Counted from the first letter of the stretch, positions 8,582-16,518 are shown. The stretch: 64,000 nucleotides of DNA from Bog-532 sp963824545 (GCA_963824545.1 CAWGPP010000010.1:13019-77018), one strand, 5' to 3'. Translations and numbers: made by a program. Notes: generated from the letters alone by a model not told the origin.

Positions 8582-10498
8582 CTACTGGACTGGCTGCATT
8601 GCTGGTGCGGGCTTCCCCTGCTGGTCTCGAGCCCTCGGGATTGGGCCGCCGAGTGCCTGCCCGGTTTTGGCAAGCAGGTCGGCGTCGGAGAACGGCTTCT
8701 CCAGGAGGACCGCATCCGGGTTAAGCCTGCATTGCGAGGCGAGGCCGAGCCAGGCGTAGCCGGACATGTAGAGCACTCTGGCATCAGGCCTGATCACCCG
8801 TATTCTCTCCGCGACTTCCGTGCCGAGCATGTGCGGCATGACGATATCGGTGACAACCAGGTGGATCTTTCCGTTGTGGTTGCGGGCGATTTCGATGGCC
8901 TCAGGGCCCTTGGCCGCGGCGACGACGTGGTATCCGGCGTTGGCGAGGATCCGCGTGGTTACCTCGCGCAGTTCGTCGTCGTCCTCGACGACGAGGATTG
9001 TCTCTCCGTGCGGCTCCCACTCGAAAGCCAGGGGCTTCTCGGCGGGTGCGGCGGCCACGTCGGTGACGGGCAGGACGATCGTGAAGGTGGTCCCCATCCC
9101 TGGCCGGGAGGAGATCTGCATGTCGGCCCCGGCCTGTGTAAGTATCCCGTAAACAGTGGCGAGGCCGAGCCCGGTTCCCCGGCTGGCCTCCTTAGTGGTA
9201 AAGAAAGGTTCAAACGCGCGTTCAAGGACATCGGCTGTCATGCCCGTACCGGTGTCGCTCACCTGTAGCTGGACGCGACGTTCCTGGTACGCCTGAGGGT
9301 CCACGCCCGCGGAATCGGCCGCGACGGTGATGTTCCCGGTGGCGATCGACAGTGTGCCGCCGCCAGGCATGGCGTCACGCGCGTTGACAGCGAGATTGAT
9401 CAGGACCTGCTCGAATTTTCCCGCGTCGGCCAGGATTGGCCACAGGCCCTCAGCCAGCGAGGTGGATAGCTCGATATGCTCGCCGATGGCCCGGCGCAGC
9501 AGTTCTTCCACACCAGCGATGACCTCATTCAGGTCGAGGGCCAGCGGCCGGATCGCCTCCCGGCTTGCGAAGGCGAGCAACTGGCGGGTGAGGGCGGCTG
9601 CCCGCTCGACAGCCTGCTGAATGTGCGCGATGTCGGCGCGGGCTTCGTCCCAGCCCTCGTCACCGCCGCCTTCGGCCGCCGCGGTGAGCCTGTGGGAGAC
9701 GAAGGTAGCGTAACTGAGGATGATCGCGAGGAGGTTGTTGAAATCGTGGGCCACCCCGCCAGCGAGCTGGCCCAGTGAATCCATGCGCTGAATCTGCCGC
9801 ACCTGGGCATGCAGTCCCTCGGTCTGCTCAAGAGCATCGCGGCGCTCGTCAGCGCGCCGCGCGTCGAACAAGTCCTGGGCGTCCCGGCGTTTGCTGTCTT
9901 GCGCCGCCTCGGCTTGGTCCTGGGCGTCCCGGGCGTCCCGGCGCTGGGCGTCGGCCTGCGCGTCGATCTGGTCCTGCGCGTCCTGGGCGCCGCGGCGCTG
10001 GGCGTCGGCCTGCGCGTCGATCTGGTCCTGCGCGTCCTGGGCGCCGCGACGCTGGGCGTCGGTCTGCGCCTGGACGTGGCGGGCGTTTCGGCGTTCGCTA
10101 TCGATCGTCATCTCGGCTTGATCCTGAGCGGCCCGCTGCCCGGTGACCTCCCATGACACCCCCCTGACGCCGACTACGGCACCATCCGGGCCGACGATCG
10201 GCGTCACGGTCAACGACACTACGACCCCCGTCCCGTCATTGCGGACCAGGTCAGCTTCATAGCGCTCGGTCCGCCCGGCCTCGATGACCCGGCGCACCAC
10301 GGCTACCTGCTCGGCTTGCCTGCCTGCCGGGCGGAGCACCTCCGCAGACTGGCCGACCATCTCCTCTTCCGTGTAGCCGTAAAGGAGTCCCGCACCCGGA
10401 TTCCAGGTCGTCACGATGCCGGCCTGCGTCACTTCGATGATGGCGTGCTGCGACGTGGGAACGGCGGCGGCCCGCTCATGCTCCGCTGGCTCGGTCAT
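8582..10498 (-). CDS. PAS hybrid histidine kinase-response regulator
   Basis: Cytoplasmic hybrid sensor kinase (638 residues, no membrane segment). Domains in order: PAS/PAC about 14-125; a long charged coiled coil about 125-235; HisKA with phosphoacceptor His251 in GGVAHDFNNLL; HATPase with LAVNARDAMP, DTGTGM, FEPFFTTK and GTGLGLATVYGI; and a C-terminal receiver (500-618) with VVEDDDE and phospho-Asp551 in VVTDIVMP. There is no output domain, so the receiver acts as an intramolecular switch or relay. The linker contains two exact 18-residue repeats (152-169 and 170-187) and a degraded third, encoded by 54-bp units. Histidine phosphotransfer partners are not nearby. The region 8296-8581 beyond its 3' end holds only short GGGCTTACGG repeats. 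Confidence 0.92.
   Translation of the reverse strand: MTEPAEHERAAAVPTSQHAIIEVTQAGIVTTWNPGAGLLYGYTEEEMVGQSAEVLRPAGRQAEQVAVVRRVIEAGRTERYEADLVRNDGTGVVVSLTVTPIVGPDGAVVGVRGVSWEVTGQRAAQDQAEMTIDSERRNARHVQAQTDAQRRGAQDAQDQIDAQADAQRRGAQDAQDQIDAQADAQRRDARDAQDQAEAAQDSKRRDAQDLFDARRADERRDALEQTEGLHAQVRQIQRMDSLGQLAGGVAHDFNNLLAIILSYATFVSHRLTAAAEGGGDEGWDEARADIAHIQQAVERAAALTRQLLAFASREAIRPLALDLNEVIAGVEELLRRAIGEHIELSTSLAEGLWPILADAGKFEQVLINLAVNARDAMPGGGTLSIATGNITVAADSAGVDPQAYQERRVQLQVSDTGTGMTADVLERAFEPFFTTKEASRGTGLGLATVYGILTQAGADMQISSRPGMGTTFTIVLPVTDVAAAPAEKPLAFEWEPHGETILVVEDDDELREVTTRILANAGYHVVAAAKGPEAIEIARNHNGKIHLVVTDIVMPHMLGTEVAERIRVIRPDARVLYMSGYAWLGLASQCRLNPDAVLLEKPFSDADLLAKTGQALGGPIPRARDQQGKPAPAMQPVQ
9938..10045 (-). 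repeat. 54-bp tandem repeat in kinase coiled coil
   Basis: Two 54-bp units coding for residues 152-187 of the kinase (unit beginning GAQDAQDQIDAQ), followed by a diverged third copy. Eighteen residues are close to five helical turns, so a unit gained or lost would lengthen the signalling helix while nearly keeping its phase. Confidence 0.85.
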
Positions 10499-11077
10499 TT
10501 TGCATCATCCCCAGTGCTGGCTGGAAGGAGCCTGCTGTGTCAAGCTGCCGGTCACCGGAACGACCGGCGTTTGCTCCTTTGCGAACGGGTGTCCCGCGTG
10601 GCCTGGAGCACTGGCGGGACCTCCCCGAAGCTCCGCGAACGGCGTTACTCGCGTTCGAGGCCATCCTGTACGGCATCCGCTACCCTGCGACTGTGAGTGA
10701 ACGATATCACACAATGAGTAGCCAAGGGGCGTGGCCAGGATAGGTCGCGGGACGGCCATCCGGTCACGAGCATGGTCGCTTGGTGCGGTGGCAATTGAAG
10801 TTTTCTAGCTCGAGTCGGCGGGCCGCGGCCGCTCTGTAGGGCGGAGTCGCCCGCAAGCCCGCTTAGGCGCGACTTAGGCGCGAAGGCCGGTCAGGGCCGG
10901 GCGGGCCCTGACCGGCCGAGGCGAACTCAGGACGATACCGCCACGAACGAGATGCCCAGCGGGGCGGCGTCCAGGGTGGCGGTGCCCCGCGTCGGGGTGG
11001 CGTGCCGGGTGCCCTGGGGAGCACGATGGATCCGGCCGCTCGCCGCGGCCAGGTGTTCCCGGGGAAACCGGCTGACG
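10499..11077. other. Gene-free region
   Basis: I see no supported gene between the kinase start and the GyrI-like gene. Open frames on both strands lack start signals and show no known family. The area around 10,690-10,740 is relatively AT-rich (GAACGATATCACACAATGAG) and probably holds the kinase promoter. Confidence 0.4.
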
Positions 11078-11533
11078 ATGGAGGCGCCCGTGCCGCCTGC
11101 CGTGACGGTCACCGTCGTGACCGAGCGCCCGACCGCCGTGGTCGCGGCCACCACGACCTGGCCGGACTTTCCTGCGCAATGGAAGCCCATGCTGGACCAA
11201 GTGTACGCCTGCCTGCGCCGGAACGGCAGCCCCAAACAGGGCTCCAACGTCATGCTCTACAAGGACGACATCCCGCACGTGGAGGTCGGTGTGGAGCTGA
11301 TCGCGCCCTGCGCGCTGGACGGCCCGGTCGTCCGCTCGGTGCTGCCGGCCGGCGAGACCGCCATGACCGTGCACCGTGGCCCGTACCAGGACCTGGGCAC
11401 GGCACACGGCGCCGTGCGGCAGTGGTGCGCCGCGACGGGCCAGAAGCTGGCGGGCCCGTTCTGGGAGATCTACGGGGACTGGCGAGAAGACCCGGCGGAC
11501 CTAGACACCGAGGTGTACTACGTCCTCCGCTGA
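11078..11533 (+). CDS. GyrI-like effector-binding domain protein
   Basis: Stand-alone effector-binding protein (151 residues) of the GyrI/AraC effector-binding fold, cytoplasmic; such proteins bind or sequester small amphipathic molecules or gyrase. The sequence shows the typical features: VTERPTAVVAATTTWPDF near the start, a central VEVGVELIAP strand, AGETAMTVHRGPYQDLGTAH, and the closing GPFWEIYGDW...TEVYYVLR. I prefer ATG 11078 (MEAPVPP) to upstream in-frame starts because the 42 preceding residues are arginine-rich and unlike the family. Its stop is followed directly by a 16-bp repeat array. Confidence 0.82.
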   Translation: MEAPVPPAVTVTVVTERPTAVVAATTTWPDFPAQWKPMLDQVYACLRRNGSPKQGSNVMLYKDDIPHVEVGVELIAPCALDGPVVRSVLPAGETAMTVHRGPYQDLGTAHGAVRQWCAATGQKLAGPFWEIYGDWREDPADLDTEVYYVLR

Positions 11534-11675
11534 CCGGCGGCTGCGTGGACCGGCGTCTGGGCGGGCCGGCGTCTGCGCGGACCGGCGTCTGCGCGGACCG
11601 GCGTATGGGCGGACCGGCGTCTTTGCTGGCCGGCGTCTGCGCTGACCGGCGGCTGCGCGGACCGGCGTCTATGCT
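11532..11675 (+). repeat. 16-bp tandem repeat, 9 units, intergenic
   Basis: Nine contiguous 16-bp units with consensus GACCGGCGTCTGCGCG, a few bases varying between units, starting inside the stop codon of the GyrI-like gene and ending 52 nt before a promoter. The unit is not a multiple of three, consistent with a non-coding position. Confidence 0.9.
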
Positions 11676-11727
11676 GGCCGCTGCCTCCGGCCGATCCGGC
11701 CGCCCACCGACGAATGACAACCTATAG

Positions 11728-11756
11728 TTGACGTGACAACGGGGGGTTGTCATAAT
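11728..11756 (+). promoter_or_regulatory. Sigma70-type promoter with embedded operator
   Basis: TTGACG (11728-11733), a 17-nt spacer and CATAAT (11751-11756) form a textbook promoter. The perfect dyad TGACAAC-GGGGG-GTTGTCA (11734-11752) fills the spacer, where a bound protein would block polymerase. The predicted start point coincides with the ATG at 11764, 7 nt after the -10, giving a leaderless mRNA. A further TGACAAC half-site lies just upstream at 11714. Confidence 0.82.
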
Positions 11757-11763
11757 GGCGGGC

Positions 11764-12003
11764 ATGAGCAAACAGATTGAATCCCAGGCCCACGCCGAGA
11801 TGCTGGTCAAGCTGAAGGAGGTCCGGGCCGCAGCCCTGGAGCACACGCGGATCGCGCGCGAGCTGGCCTGTGAGCGCAGGCAGATCATCGAAGCCATGCT
11901 GGCCGAGGGTTTCTCCCAGGCCGACCTGGCCCGCGAGCTGGGCGTGACCCGCCAGGCGATCCAGAAGATGATCGCGGTCGGCCAGGACCAGCCACGGCGG
12001 TGA
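11764..12003 (+). CDS. Small HTH protein, probable autoregulator
   Basis: 79-residue protein with a long N-terminal helix (residues about 1-45, many Ala/Glu/Arg) and a C-terminal helix-turn-helix, AEGFSQADLARELGVTRQAI, like resolvase or Xre-type HTH units. I take ATG 11764 as start because the -10 hexamer overlaps the earlier ATG at 11755. The perfect dyad between -35 and -10 of its own promoter makes self-repression likely. It is not an intact recombinase, and no neighbouring gene reveals another target. Confidence 0.8.
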   Translation: MSKQIESQAHAEMLVKLKEVRAAALEHTRIARELACERRQIIEAMLAEGFSQADLARELGVTRQAIQKMIAVGQDQPRR

Positions 12004-12103
12004 ACCGCAAGGGCGTGTCTTACGACGTCGGCCCGTTCATGGGCGGTGACTCCGCCGCGAACCACTTCGCGGCCTGCCGATCCAGGTCGTTAGGGTGTGC
12101 GTC

Positions 12104-12373
12104 ATGGATCTGCCTGAGCCGCACGCGGACGCCGCGGATGGGGCCCCGGATCAGGGCCTACCCGCGGCCGCTCCGTCGGCCCCCGTGGTCCCCGCGGCCA
12201 GCCCGCCGGTCCCCGTGGCCGGCCCGCCAGCCTCCGCGGTCATTCGGCCGGCCTCCAGCGACAATCCGCCGCTGCAGAGCCGGGAGGACACCGACGCCGG
12301 CTGGGGAGAGCGGCCTGGACCGGACGATGACGAGCGTCTCTACCGCGACCGCCCGCCCCACTGGGAGAAATAA
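12104..12373 (+). CDS. Small acidic protein with conserved C-terminal tail
   Basis: 89-residue hypothetical protein. Residues 1-50 are Ala/Pro/Val-rich and disordered. The C terminus, GWGERPGPDDDERLYRDRPP followed by HWEK, resembles the tail of small actinobacterial proteins of unknown function that I recall ending in a similar RDRPPHW motif. The ATG is 7 nt after TAGGGT (12091-12096), another apparent leaderless start. No function is proposed. Confidence 0.72.
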   Translation: MDLPEPHADAADGAPDQGLPAAAPSAPVVPAASPPVPVAGPPASAVIRPASSDNPPLQSREDTDAGWGERPGPDDDERLYRDRPPHWEK

Positions 12374-12508
12374 CCGGGCTGAACCGCCAGCCCTGGTCGC
12401 GACCTGTCCCCGGTAAGGACGGGCACGGGACTGCCGATGCCGGTGCCCTAGGGCCAGCAGCCCATGACGGCGGGAACGATGGGCGAGCCCCGCCAACAGG
12501 TTGCCGCC

Positions 12509-12556
12509 TCGGCGGGGCTGCCCGTCGGCGGGGCTGCCCCCTCGGCGGGGCTGCCC
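12509..12556 (+). repeat. Three short direct repeats upstream of NAD-binding gene
   Basis: TCGGCGGGGCTGCCC occurs at 12509-12523, 12525-12539 and 12542-12556, ending just before the TAGGCT hexamer (12564-12569) that precedes the next start by 6 nt. Confidence 0.8.
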
Positions 12557-12575
12557 CCGTCAGTAGGCTGACGGC

Positions 12576-13235
12576 ATGCGTGTTGTGATAGCGGGCGGCC
12601 ACGGCAAGATCGCGCTGCTGCTGGAGCGCCTCCTCGCCGGGCGCGGTGACCAGGCTGTCGCGCTGGTCAGGAACCCGGCCCACGTCGCCGACGTACAGAA
12701 GGCCGGCGCCGAAGCGGTCGTCTGTGATCTGGAAACGGCAACGGCCCAGGAAGTCGCCGGACTCCTTACCGGCGCCGACGCGGTGGTCTTCGCGGCCGGC
12801 GCCGGGCCGGGCAGTGGCGTCGCGCGCAAGGACTCCGTTGACCGGGCGGCTTCGGTGCTGATGGCCGACGCCGCCGGGCAGGCCGGGGTGGGCAGGTTCG
12901 TGCAGATCTCCTCGGTGGGGGCCGGCCAGCCGCCGCAGCCCGGCACGGACGAGGTCTGGGCGGCCTACATCACGGCGAAGACCGCGGCCGAGGACGACCT
13001 GCGCGCCCGGGCCCTGGACTGGACCATCCTGCGCCCGGGCAGCCTTACTGACGCGCCGGCCACGGGCCGGGTCCGGCTCGCCGCTACGCCGGTCCCGCGC
13101 GGCACGGTTCCCCGCGCCGACGTCGCTGCGGTCATCGCCGCCCTGCTTGACGACCCGCGTACCCGGCATCAGACGCTCGAGCTGGTCAGCGGGGACACGC
13201 CGGTCGAGGTGGCCGTGTACAGCATCTCCTCCTGA
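12576..13235 (+). CDS. Atypical SDR / NAD(P)-binding protein (YhfK-like)
   Basis: Rossmann-fold protein (219 residues) of the atypical SDR or NmrA-like group, predicted to bind NAD(P). MRVVIAGGHGKIALLLERLL gives the N-terminal nucleotide motif (GGHGKIA), VVFAAGAGPGSG and VQISSVGAG follow, and Y966-type catalysis is represented by YITAKTAAEDDLR and LDWTILRPGSLTD. Such proteins act as oxidoreductases, epimerases or redox sensors; the substrate is unknown. The ATG follows TAGGCT by 6 nt (leaderless). It stands alone, convergent with the DUF1707 gene; the gap 13236-13404 holds only GC-rich short repeats. Confidence 0.87.
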   Translation: MRVVIAGGHGKIALLLERLLAGRGDQAVALVRNPAHVADVQKAGAEAVVCDLETATAQEVAGLLTGADAVVFAAGAGPGSGVARKDSVDRAASVLMADAAGQAGVGRFVQISSVGAGQPPQPGTDEVWAAYITAKTAAEDDLRARALDWTILRPGSLTDAPATGRVRLAATPVPRGTVPRADVAAVIAALLDDPRTRHQTLELVSGDTPVEVAVYSISS

Positions 13236-13404
13236 CCGCGCCGAGGCCCTCAGGCCGCGCGCTCCCGGCGTCGGCTCCCGTCGAGCCGCGCGCCCCCGGC
13301 GCCGGCTCCCCGTCAGGCAGTGCGCCCCCGGCGCCGGGGCCCGGTCGGGCAACGCGGTCAGGCCGCGCACGGCCAGGCAGCGAGCGCGCCCGAGGATGGG
13401 GCCG

Positions 13405-13854
13405 TCAGGTAGCGAGCGCGGCGGCGAGGACGGCGATGAGCAGTGTGAGCCAGCCGAGCGCCATGGCCACCACGGCGACGTCCATGCCCCGCTCGCCGGT
13501 CCGCCGGATCTGCCGGCGCGCCCGGTGCCCCACCACGATGGCCGGGACGGCGGTGAGCCCCGCGCTCAGCGGCCCGGCAATCGCGCAAGCCAGGGCAACG
13601 ATGGCCAGCCGGCTCAGCCGCGGGAACGGGGGAGTGACGGGATGCGCGGGCAGCCGCCCGAACGGGCCCACCGGCAGGTCGGCGGTGAGCGCCATCAGCT
13701 CCGCGAAGAAACGTGAGACCAGGACCTGCCCGACCCGCAGGTCCAGTTCCTCTTTGGTCAGCCTGCCCTCGACGAACGATGCCTTGACGACCTCGAGCGA
13801 GCGCTCCCGGTCCGCGGTCGATGCGCGCATCCAGGCATAACTCTCGGCGGCCAT
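13405..13854 (-). CDS. DUF1707-DUF4190 membrane protein
   Basis: 149-residue protein common in actinomycetes. The N-terminal DUF1707 (residues about 8-60: RASTADRERSLEVVKASFVE, GRLTKEELDLRVGQVL) is a SHOCT-like module. Two transmembrane segments follow, IVALACAIAGPLSAGLTAVP and VAVVAMALGWLTLLIAVLAA, making the DUF4190 part, with HRARRQIRRTGERG between them. Function unknown, likely at the cytoplasmic membrane. No partner gene is evident. Confidence 0.88.
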   Translation of the reverse strand: MAAESYAWMRASTADRERSLEVVKASFVEGRLTKEELDLRVGQVLVSRFFAELMALTADLPVGPFGRLPAHPVTPPFPRLSRLAIVALACAIAGPLSAGLTAVPAIVVGHRARRQIRRTGERGMDVAVVAMALGWLTLLIAVLAAALAT

Positions 13855-13933
13855 CCGTCAACCCGGGCTGATCGTCATCGGGGCCTCCGTTAAGACGGCA
13901 AATCCCAGCATAACGTGACAGCCGCCGATCCGG

Positions 13934-14557
13934 TCACGAGCTGCGGGTGAGCGCCGGGTCGCTGGGATGCGGGCTGAGCGGAGTCGTCTGCACGCTCATC
14001 CAGCCGGACAGCGGCAGCGACGTCAGGATCTCCTCCATCCCGGCCACGTCGCCGGCTCGCCACAGGCCCAGCGTGCGGCCCTGGCCGGGGAGTTTCCAGA
14101 GCCGGGTCAGGTATCCCTGCCCGGCCAGTTCCCGCGCGCGTTGCGCCTCGCGCGCCTCGGTGTCCTCGATCGCCTGGGCGGGTGTGCCCGCCGGGACGGT
14201 GACGGCGAAGGTAGTCAGGAACTCCGCGTCGGCTGTCTCCGCGGCGGGCGCGGCGGGCGGGGTGGCGTACTGGTCCGGGTCGTTCGGGTGCGGCGAGAGC
14301 GGCGTGACCTCATCGGTGCGCCACACCCGCAGCGGCATCGAGGTGAGGACCTTCTCGAGCTGCGCGTCATCATCGGCGGCGAACAGGCCAAGCGTCCGCC
14401 ATTCCCCCGGCTGCAACGGCGGCCGCCACAAGCGCAGCAGATGCCCCTGGGCCGCGAGCTCATGCGAGCGCGCGCTCTCACGGGTACGGATGTCCTGAAC
14501 GGCTGTGTCCGAGGTCCCCTCCGGGACGTGGGTGGTCATCGTGACGAGATATTCCAT
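13934..14557 (-). CDS. Tandem muconolactone isomerase-like protein
   Basis: 207-residue protein made of two copies of the muconolactone delta-isomerase (MIase) fold, about residues 1-95 and 112-200, joined by an Ala/Pro linker. Both copies keep the same layout: EYLVTMTTHVPEG / EFLTTFAVTVPAG, then RSHELAAQGHLLRLWR / RARELAGQGYLTRLWK, a TLGLF/TLGLW strand, and PLSPHPNDP / PLSPHPSDP. MIase normally works as a decamer of about 95-residue chains in beta-ketoadipate breakdown. No catechol genes are nearby, so a catabolic role is uncertain. AGGAGG precedes the ATG. The 165-nt gap to the toxin gene shows nothing. Confidence 0.86.
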   Translation of the reverse strand: MEYLVTMTTHVPEGTSDTAVQDIRTRESARSHELAAQGHLLRLWRPPLQPGEWRTLGLFAADDDAQLEKVLTSMPLRVWRTDEVTPLSPHPNDPDQYATPPAAPAAETADAEFLTTFAVTVPAGTPAQAIEDTEAREAQRARELAGQGYLTRLWKLPGQGRTLGLWRAGDVAGMEEILTSLPLSGWMSVQTTPLSPHPSDPALTRSS

Positions 14558-14722
14558 GACGAGCGCCTCCTAGACCGGCATCGTGGAAGTGCCGACGAAG
14601 CCGCGATGTGCCCGGCGTCATCTACCCTTGCCACCTTCTCCGAGATCTACAACCACCACGCTCACAGCACGACGCAGCCGGATCAGCCCCGCCCGCCTGC
14701 GGCCGGTGCCAACACGGGGCGT

Positions 14723-15154
14723 TCAGGAGCGTGAGTCAGGGGCTTCGGCCAGGTCGGTCGGGTAGGTGACATCGATCTCTGTGATCGTCGCCGGAAAGTC
14801 GCGCTGGTTGTTGGTGATGAAGCGGTCAGCACCCGTGTTAACGGCAGTAGCCAGGTGGGTGGCGTCTGCCGCTTTTAGCCTGTACCTGCTAGCCAGGGCA
14901 GTCGCCAGCTCGGCGGTAGCCCGGTCCACTGGACGCAGGTCCAACCTTGCCAGCAGTCCAGCAAGGATGCGGATCTCATCGATGGCGCCTTCGCGCAATG
15001 GCTTGCTGAGTACCTCCGGCAGCAGCAGGACCGAACCAGTGCCGGCCGTCGGTGCCGGTTCGGCCGAGCGGAACAGGGCTGCTACCCGCTCGCCCAGAGT
15101 GTGACCGGGCACAGCGGCATAGATGAGCGCATCGGCGTCGAAGGCATCCATCAT
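14723..15154 (-). CDS. vapC: PIN-domain toxin (VapC-like)
   Basis: 143-residue PIN-fold ribonuclease of a type II toxin-antitoxin pair. Acidic metal-binding positions are visible in FDADALIYAA near the N terminus, in the central LLPEVLSKPL and in ADATHLATAVNTGADRFITN. VapC toxins cleave RNA, often tRNA or rRNA, when freed from the antitoxin. Its ATG overlaps the antitoxin stop by 4 nt (ATGA), the usual coupled arrangement with antitoxin first. Confidence 0.87.
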   Translation of the reverse strand: MMDAFDADALIYAAVPGHTLGERVAALFRSAEPAPTAGTGSVLLLPEVLSKPLREGAIDEIRILAGLLARLDLRPVDRATAELATALASRYRLKAADATHLATAVNTGADRFITNNQRDFPATITEIDVTYPTDLAEAPDSRS

Positions 15155-15441
15155 TGAGTGTCCCGTCCGGCTCTGATCTCGCCGATCAACTCCTCGGCAC
15201 GTTGCGATGTCAGTCCAGGGCCCTCTGGCAGAGCAGTAGCCGCTGCCTCGGCTAGCAGCTCATGAATCCGGTCCGCGTCATTCAGCGCGGCAGCCGCACG
15301 GCGGCTTCGCAGCGCGTCAGGACGTACCAGGACCGCCACAGGCCGACCGTGGCGGGTGATCGTGACTTCTTCACCATCCTCGACACGGGACAGCAATTCG
15401 GGCAGCGCAGCCCGCGCCTCAGAAACGGTCATCGACGTCAT
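15151..15441 (-). CDS. Phd/YefM-type antitoxin
   Basis: 96-residue antitoxin. The N-terminal half is the Phd/YefM fold: MTVSEARAALPELLSRVEDG, EEVTITRHGRPVAVLVRP. The C-terminal half (LNDADRIHELLAEAAA onward) is helical and would wrap the PIN toxin. I start at the ATG at 15441 (MTSMTVSE); the in-frame ATG at 15447 is an alternative. It binds its own promoter in known systems; the regularly spaced GTAC sites just upstream are the likely operator. Confidence 0.86.
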   Translation of the reverse strand: MTSMTVSEARAALPELLSRVEDGEEVTITRHGRPVAVLVRPDALRSRRAAAALNDADRIHELLAEAAATALPEGPGLTSQRAEELIGEIRAGRDTQ

Positions 15442-15450
15442 GACCAAATT

Positions 15451-15474
15451 GTACCTTCACGTACACGGATGTAC
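15451..15474 (-). promoter_or_regulatory. GTAC triplet operator upstream of the toxin-antitoxin pair
   Basis: GTAC occurs at 15451, 15461 and 15471, exactly 10 bp apart and so on one face of the helix, immediately upstream of the antitoxin start. Each GTAC is self-complementary. Cooperative binding of the antitoxin is inferred from position and regular spacing. Confidence 0.6.
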
Positions 15475-15501
15475 AACCATGCCTGTGCGGCTCCCGCAGC
15501 A

Positions 15502-15546
15502 GTTGGGCAGAGTTCCCAGCAGCAGTTGCGGGGAACTCTGCCCAAC
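15502..15546. repeat. Palindromic repeat copy A
   Basis: Perfect 16-bp inverted repeat, GTTGGGCAGAGTTCCC with its complement at 15531-15546, and a 13-nt loop. It lies between the toxin-antitoxin promoter and the 3' end of the phosphotransferase gene. Sequence and loop match copy B at 16481, and the GGGCAGA core is shared with copies C, D and E. Confidence 0.88.
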
Positions 15547-15635
15547 CCGGCGTTGGGAGCATCGAGGGAGGGGGCGTGGGGCCGGAGGGCGTTGGGAAGG
15601 GGCGCGGGGAGGGGGCGCGGGAGTGGGCCGCGTGC

Positions 15636-16436
15636 TCAGGGAAGCTCGCCGGCGGGGTCGCCGTGGCCGGCCTCCGCCTCGGCCTCGGATTCGGCCAGGG
15701 CCTGCCGGATGTGCGTGAGGTCAGCGGGGGAGTGGCGACGGGACAGGTCGATGAGCATGAACCGGCAAGCCCAGGCGCGGGCGCCCGCCGGGACCGTGTC
15801 TAGGCCCGCCGCCTCGGTCCACCCGGCGGCCAGCGCCTGGAACAGCGGTGACGCGTGCTGGGCGCGCGCGAATGGATCGAGGTTCAGGATGGCCCAGGTG
15901 CGCGCGCGGTCCAGGACCGGGGGACCGGCCGCGGCGTTGGCCCAGTCCAGCACGCCGGTCAGCGCACCCTCCGTATTGACCAGCAGGTTCAACGGGTGCA
16001 GGTCCAGGTGCAGGAGCCGCGCCGGGCGGCCGCCGCGCAAGTCTTCCGGCGCGCCGGGCGCGGCACGCAGGCCGTCCGGGGCGGGCACGCCGGCCAGCAG
16101 GGCGTGCACAGAACCGCAGGCGCGGCCTACGGCCCGGGCCAGCGCTGGTCCCTTCCTGGCCAGGTCCGCGGCCGGGCGCCCCGGCAAGCGTTCGAGGAGC
16201 ACGGCGGTACGGTCGCCGAAGTCCGTCCGGCCAATGATCCGGGGCACCGGGACGGCGGCGGCGGCCGCCGTGGCGGCGAGCAGTTCCCGGTCCAGGACAA
16301 GGCGGGGCCCGGCCCGCAGGATGTACGGCCCGGCTCCCCAGCTAGAGCCGGACGCGCCGCCCAGGCTGCGCAGCCGGGCCGGGTCGAGCCCGAACGCCGC
16401 GGCCGCCTGGGCGACCACCCCGGGCAGCTCGGTCAT
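15636..16436 (-). CDS. Aminoglycoside phosphotransferase-family kinase
   Basis: 266-residue APH/choline kinase-like protein that would phosphorylate a small hydroxyl substrate using ATP. Seen are a short N lobe (YILRAGPRLVLDRELLAATA, AVLLERLPGRP), the catalytic loop RLLHLDLHPLNLLVNTEG (Asp and Asn as in HxDxxxxN) and the metal-binding GVLDWANA. I chose ATG 16436 (MTELPG) over the in-frame ATG 16454. Being present does not prove antibiotic resistance; many such proteins act on metabolites. It is flanked by palindromic repeats A and B. Confidence 0.87.
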   Translation of the reverse strand: MTELPGVVAQAAAAFGLDPARLRSLGGASGSSWGAGPYILRAGPRLVLDRELLAATAAAAAVPVPRIIGRTDFGDRTAVLLERLPGRPAADLARKGPALARAVGRACGSVHALLAGVPAPDGLRAAPGAPEDLRGGRPARLLHLDLHPLNLLVNTEGALTGVLDWANAAAGPPVLDRARTWAILNLDPFARAQHASPLFQALAAGWTEAAGLDTVPAGARAWACRFMLIDLSRRHSPADLTHIRQALAESEAEAEAGHGDPAGELP

Positions 16437-16480
16437 CCCCGCATCGTGCCACATCCGCCCTGCCCGCTCACCCCGCAGGC

Positions 16481-16518
16481 GGGCAGAGTTCCGGCGGCAT
16501 CTGCGGGGAACTCGGCCT
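16481..16518. repeat. Palindromic repeat copy B
   Basis: GGCAGAGTTCC at 16482-16492 pairs with GGAACTCGGCC at 16507-16517 with one mismatch and a 14-nt loop. Loop and the trailing AACCCGG match copy A, so the two form a subfamily on either side of the phosphotransferase gene. Confidence 0.75.

Noticed and set aside
10499..10760. Small gene on the minus strand upstream of the hybrid kinase
   Set aside because: No ribosome binding site, no conserved pattern, odd composition; not supported as coding.
11532..11675. CRISPR array or iteron origin
   Set aside because: 16-bp units are directly contiguous with no unique spacers and no Rep gene nearby.
15636..16436. Antibiotic resistance gene (aminoglycoside phosphotransferase)
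   Set aside because: Family match only; the sequence does not show a specific resistance subclass, so I call it a kinase of that fold.
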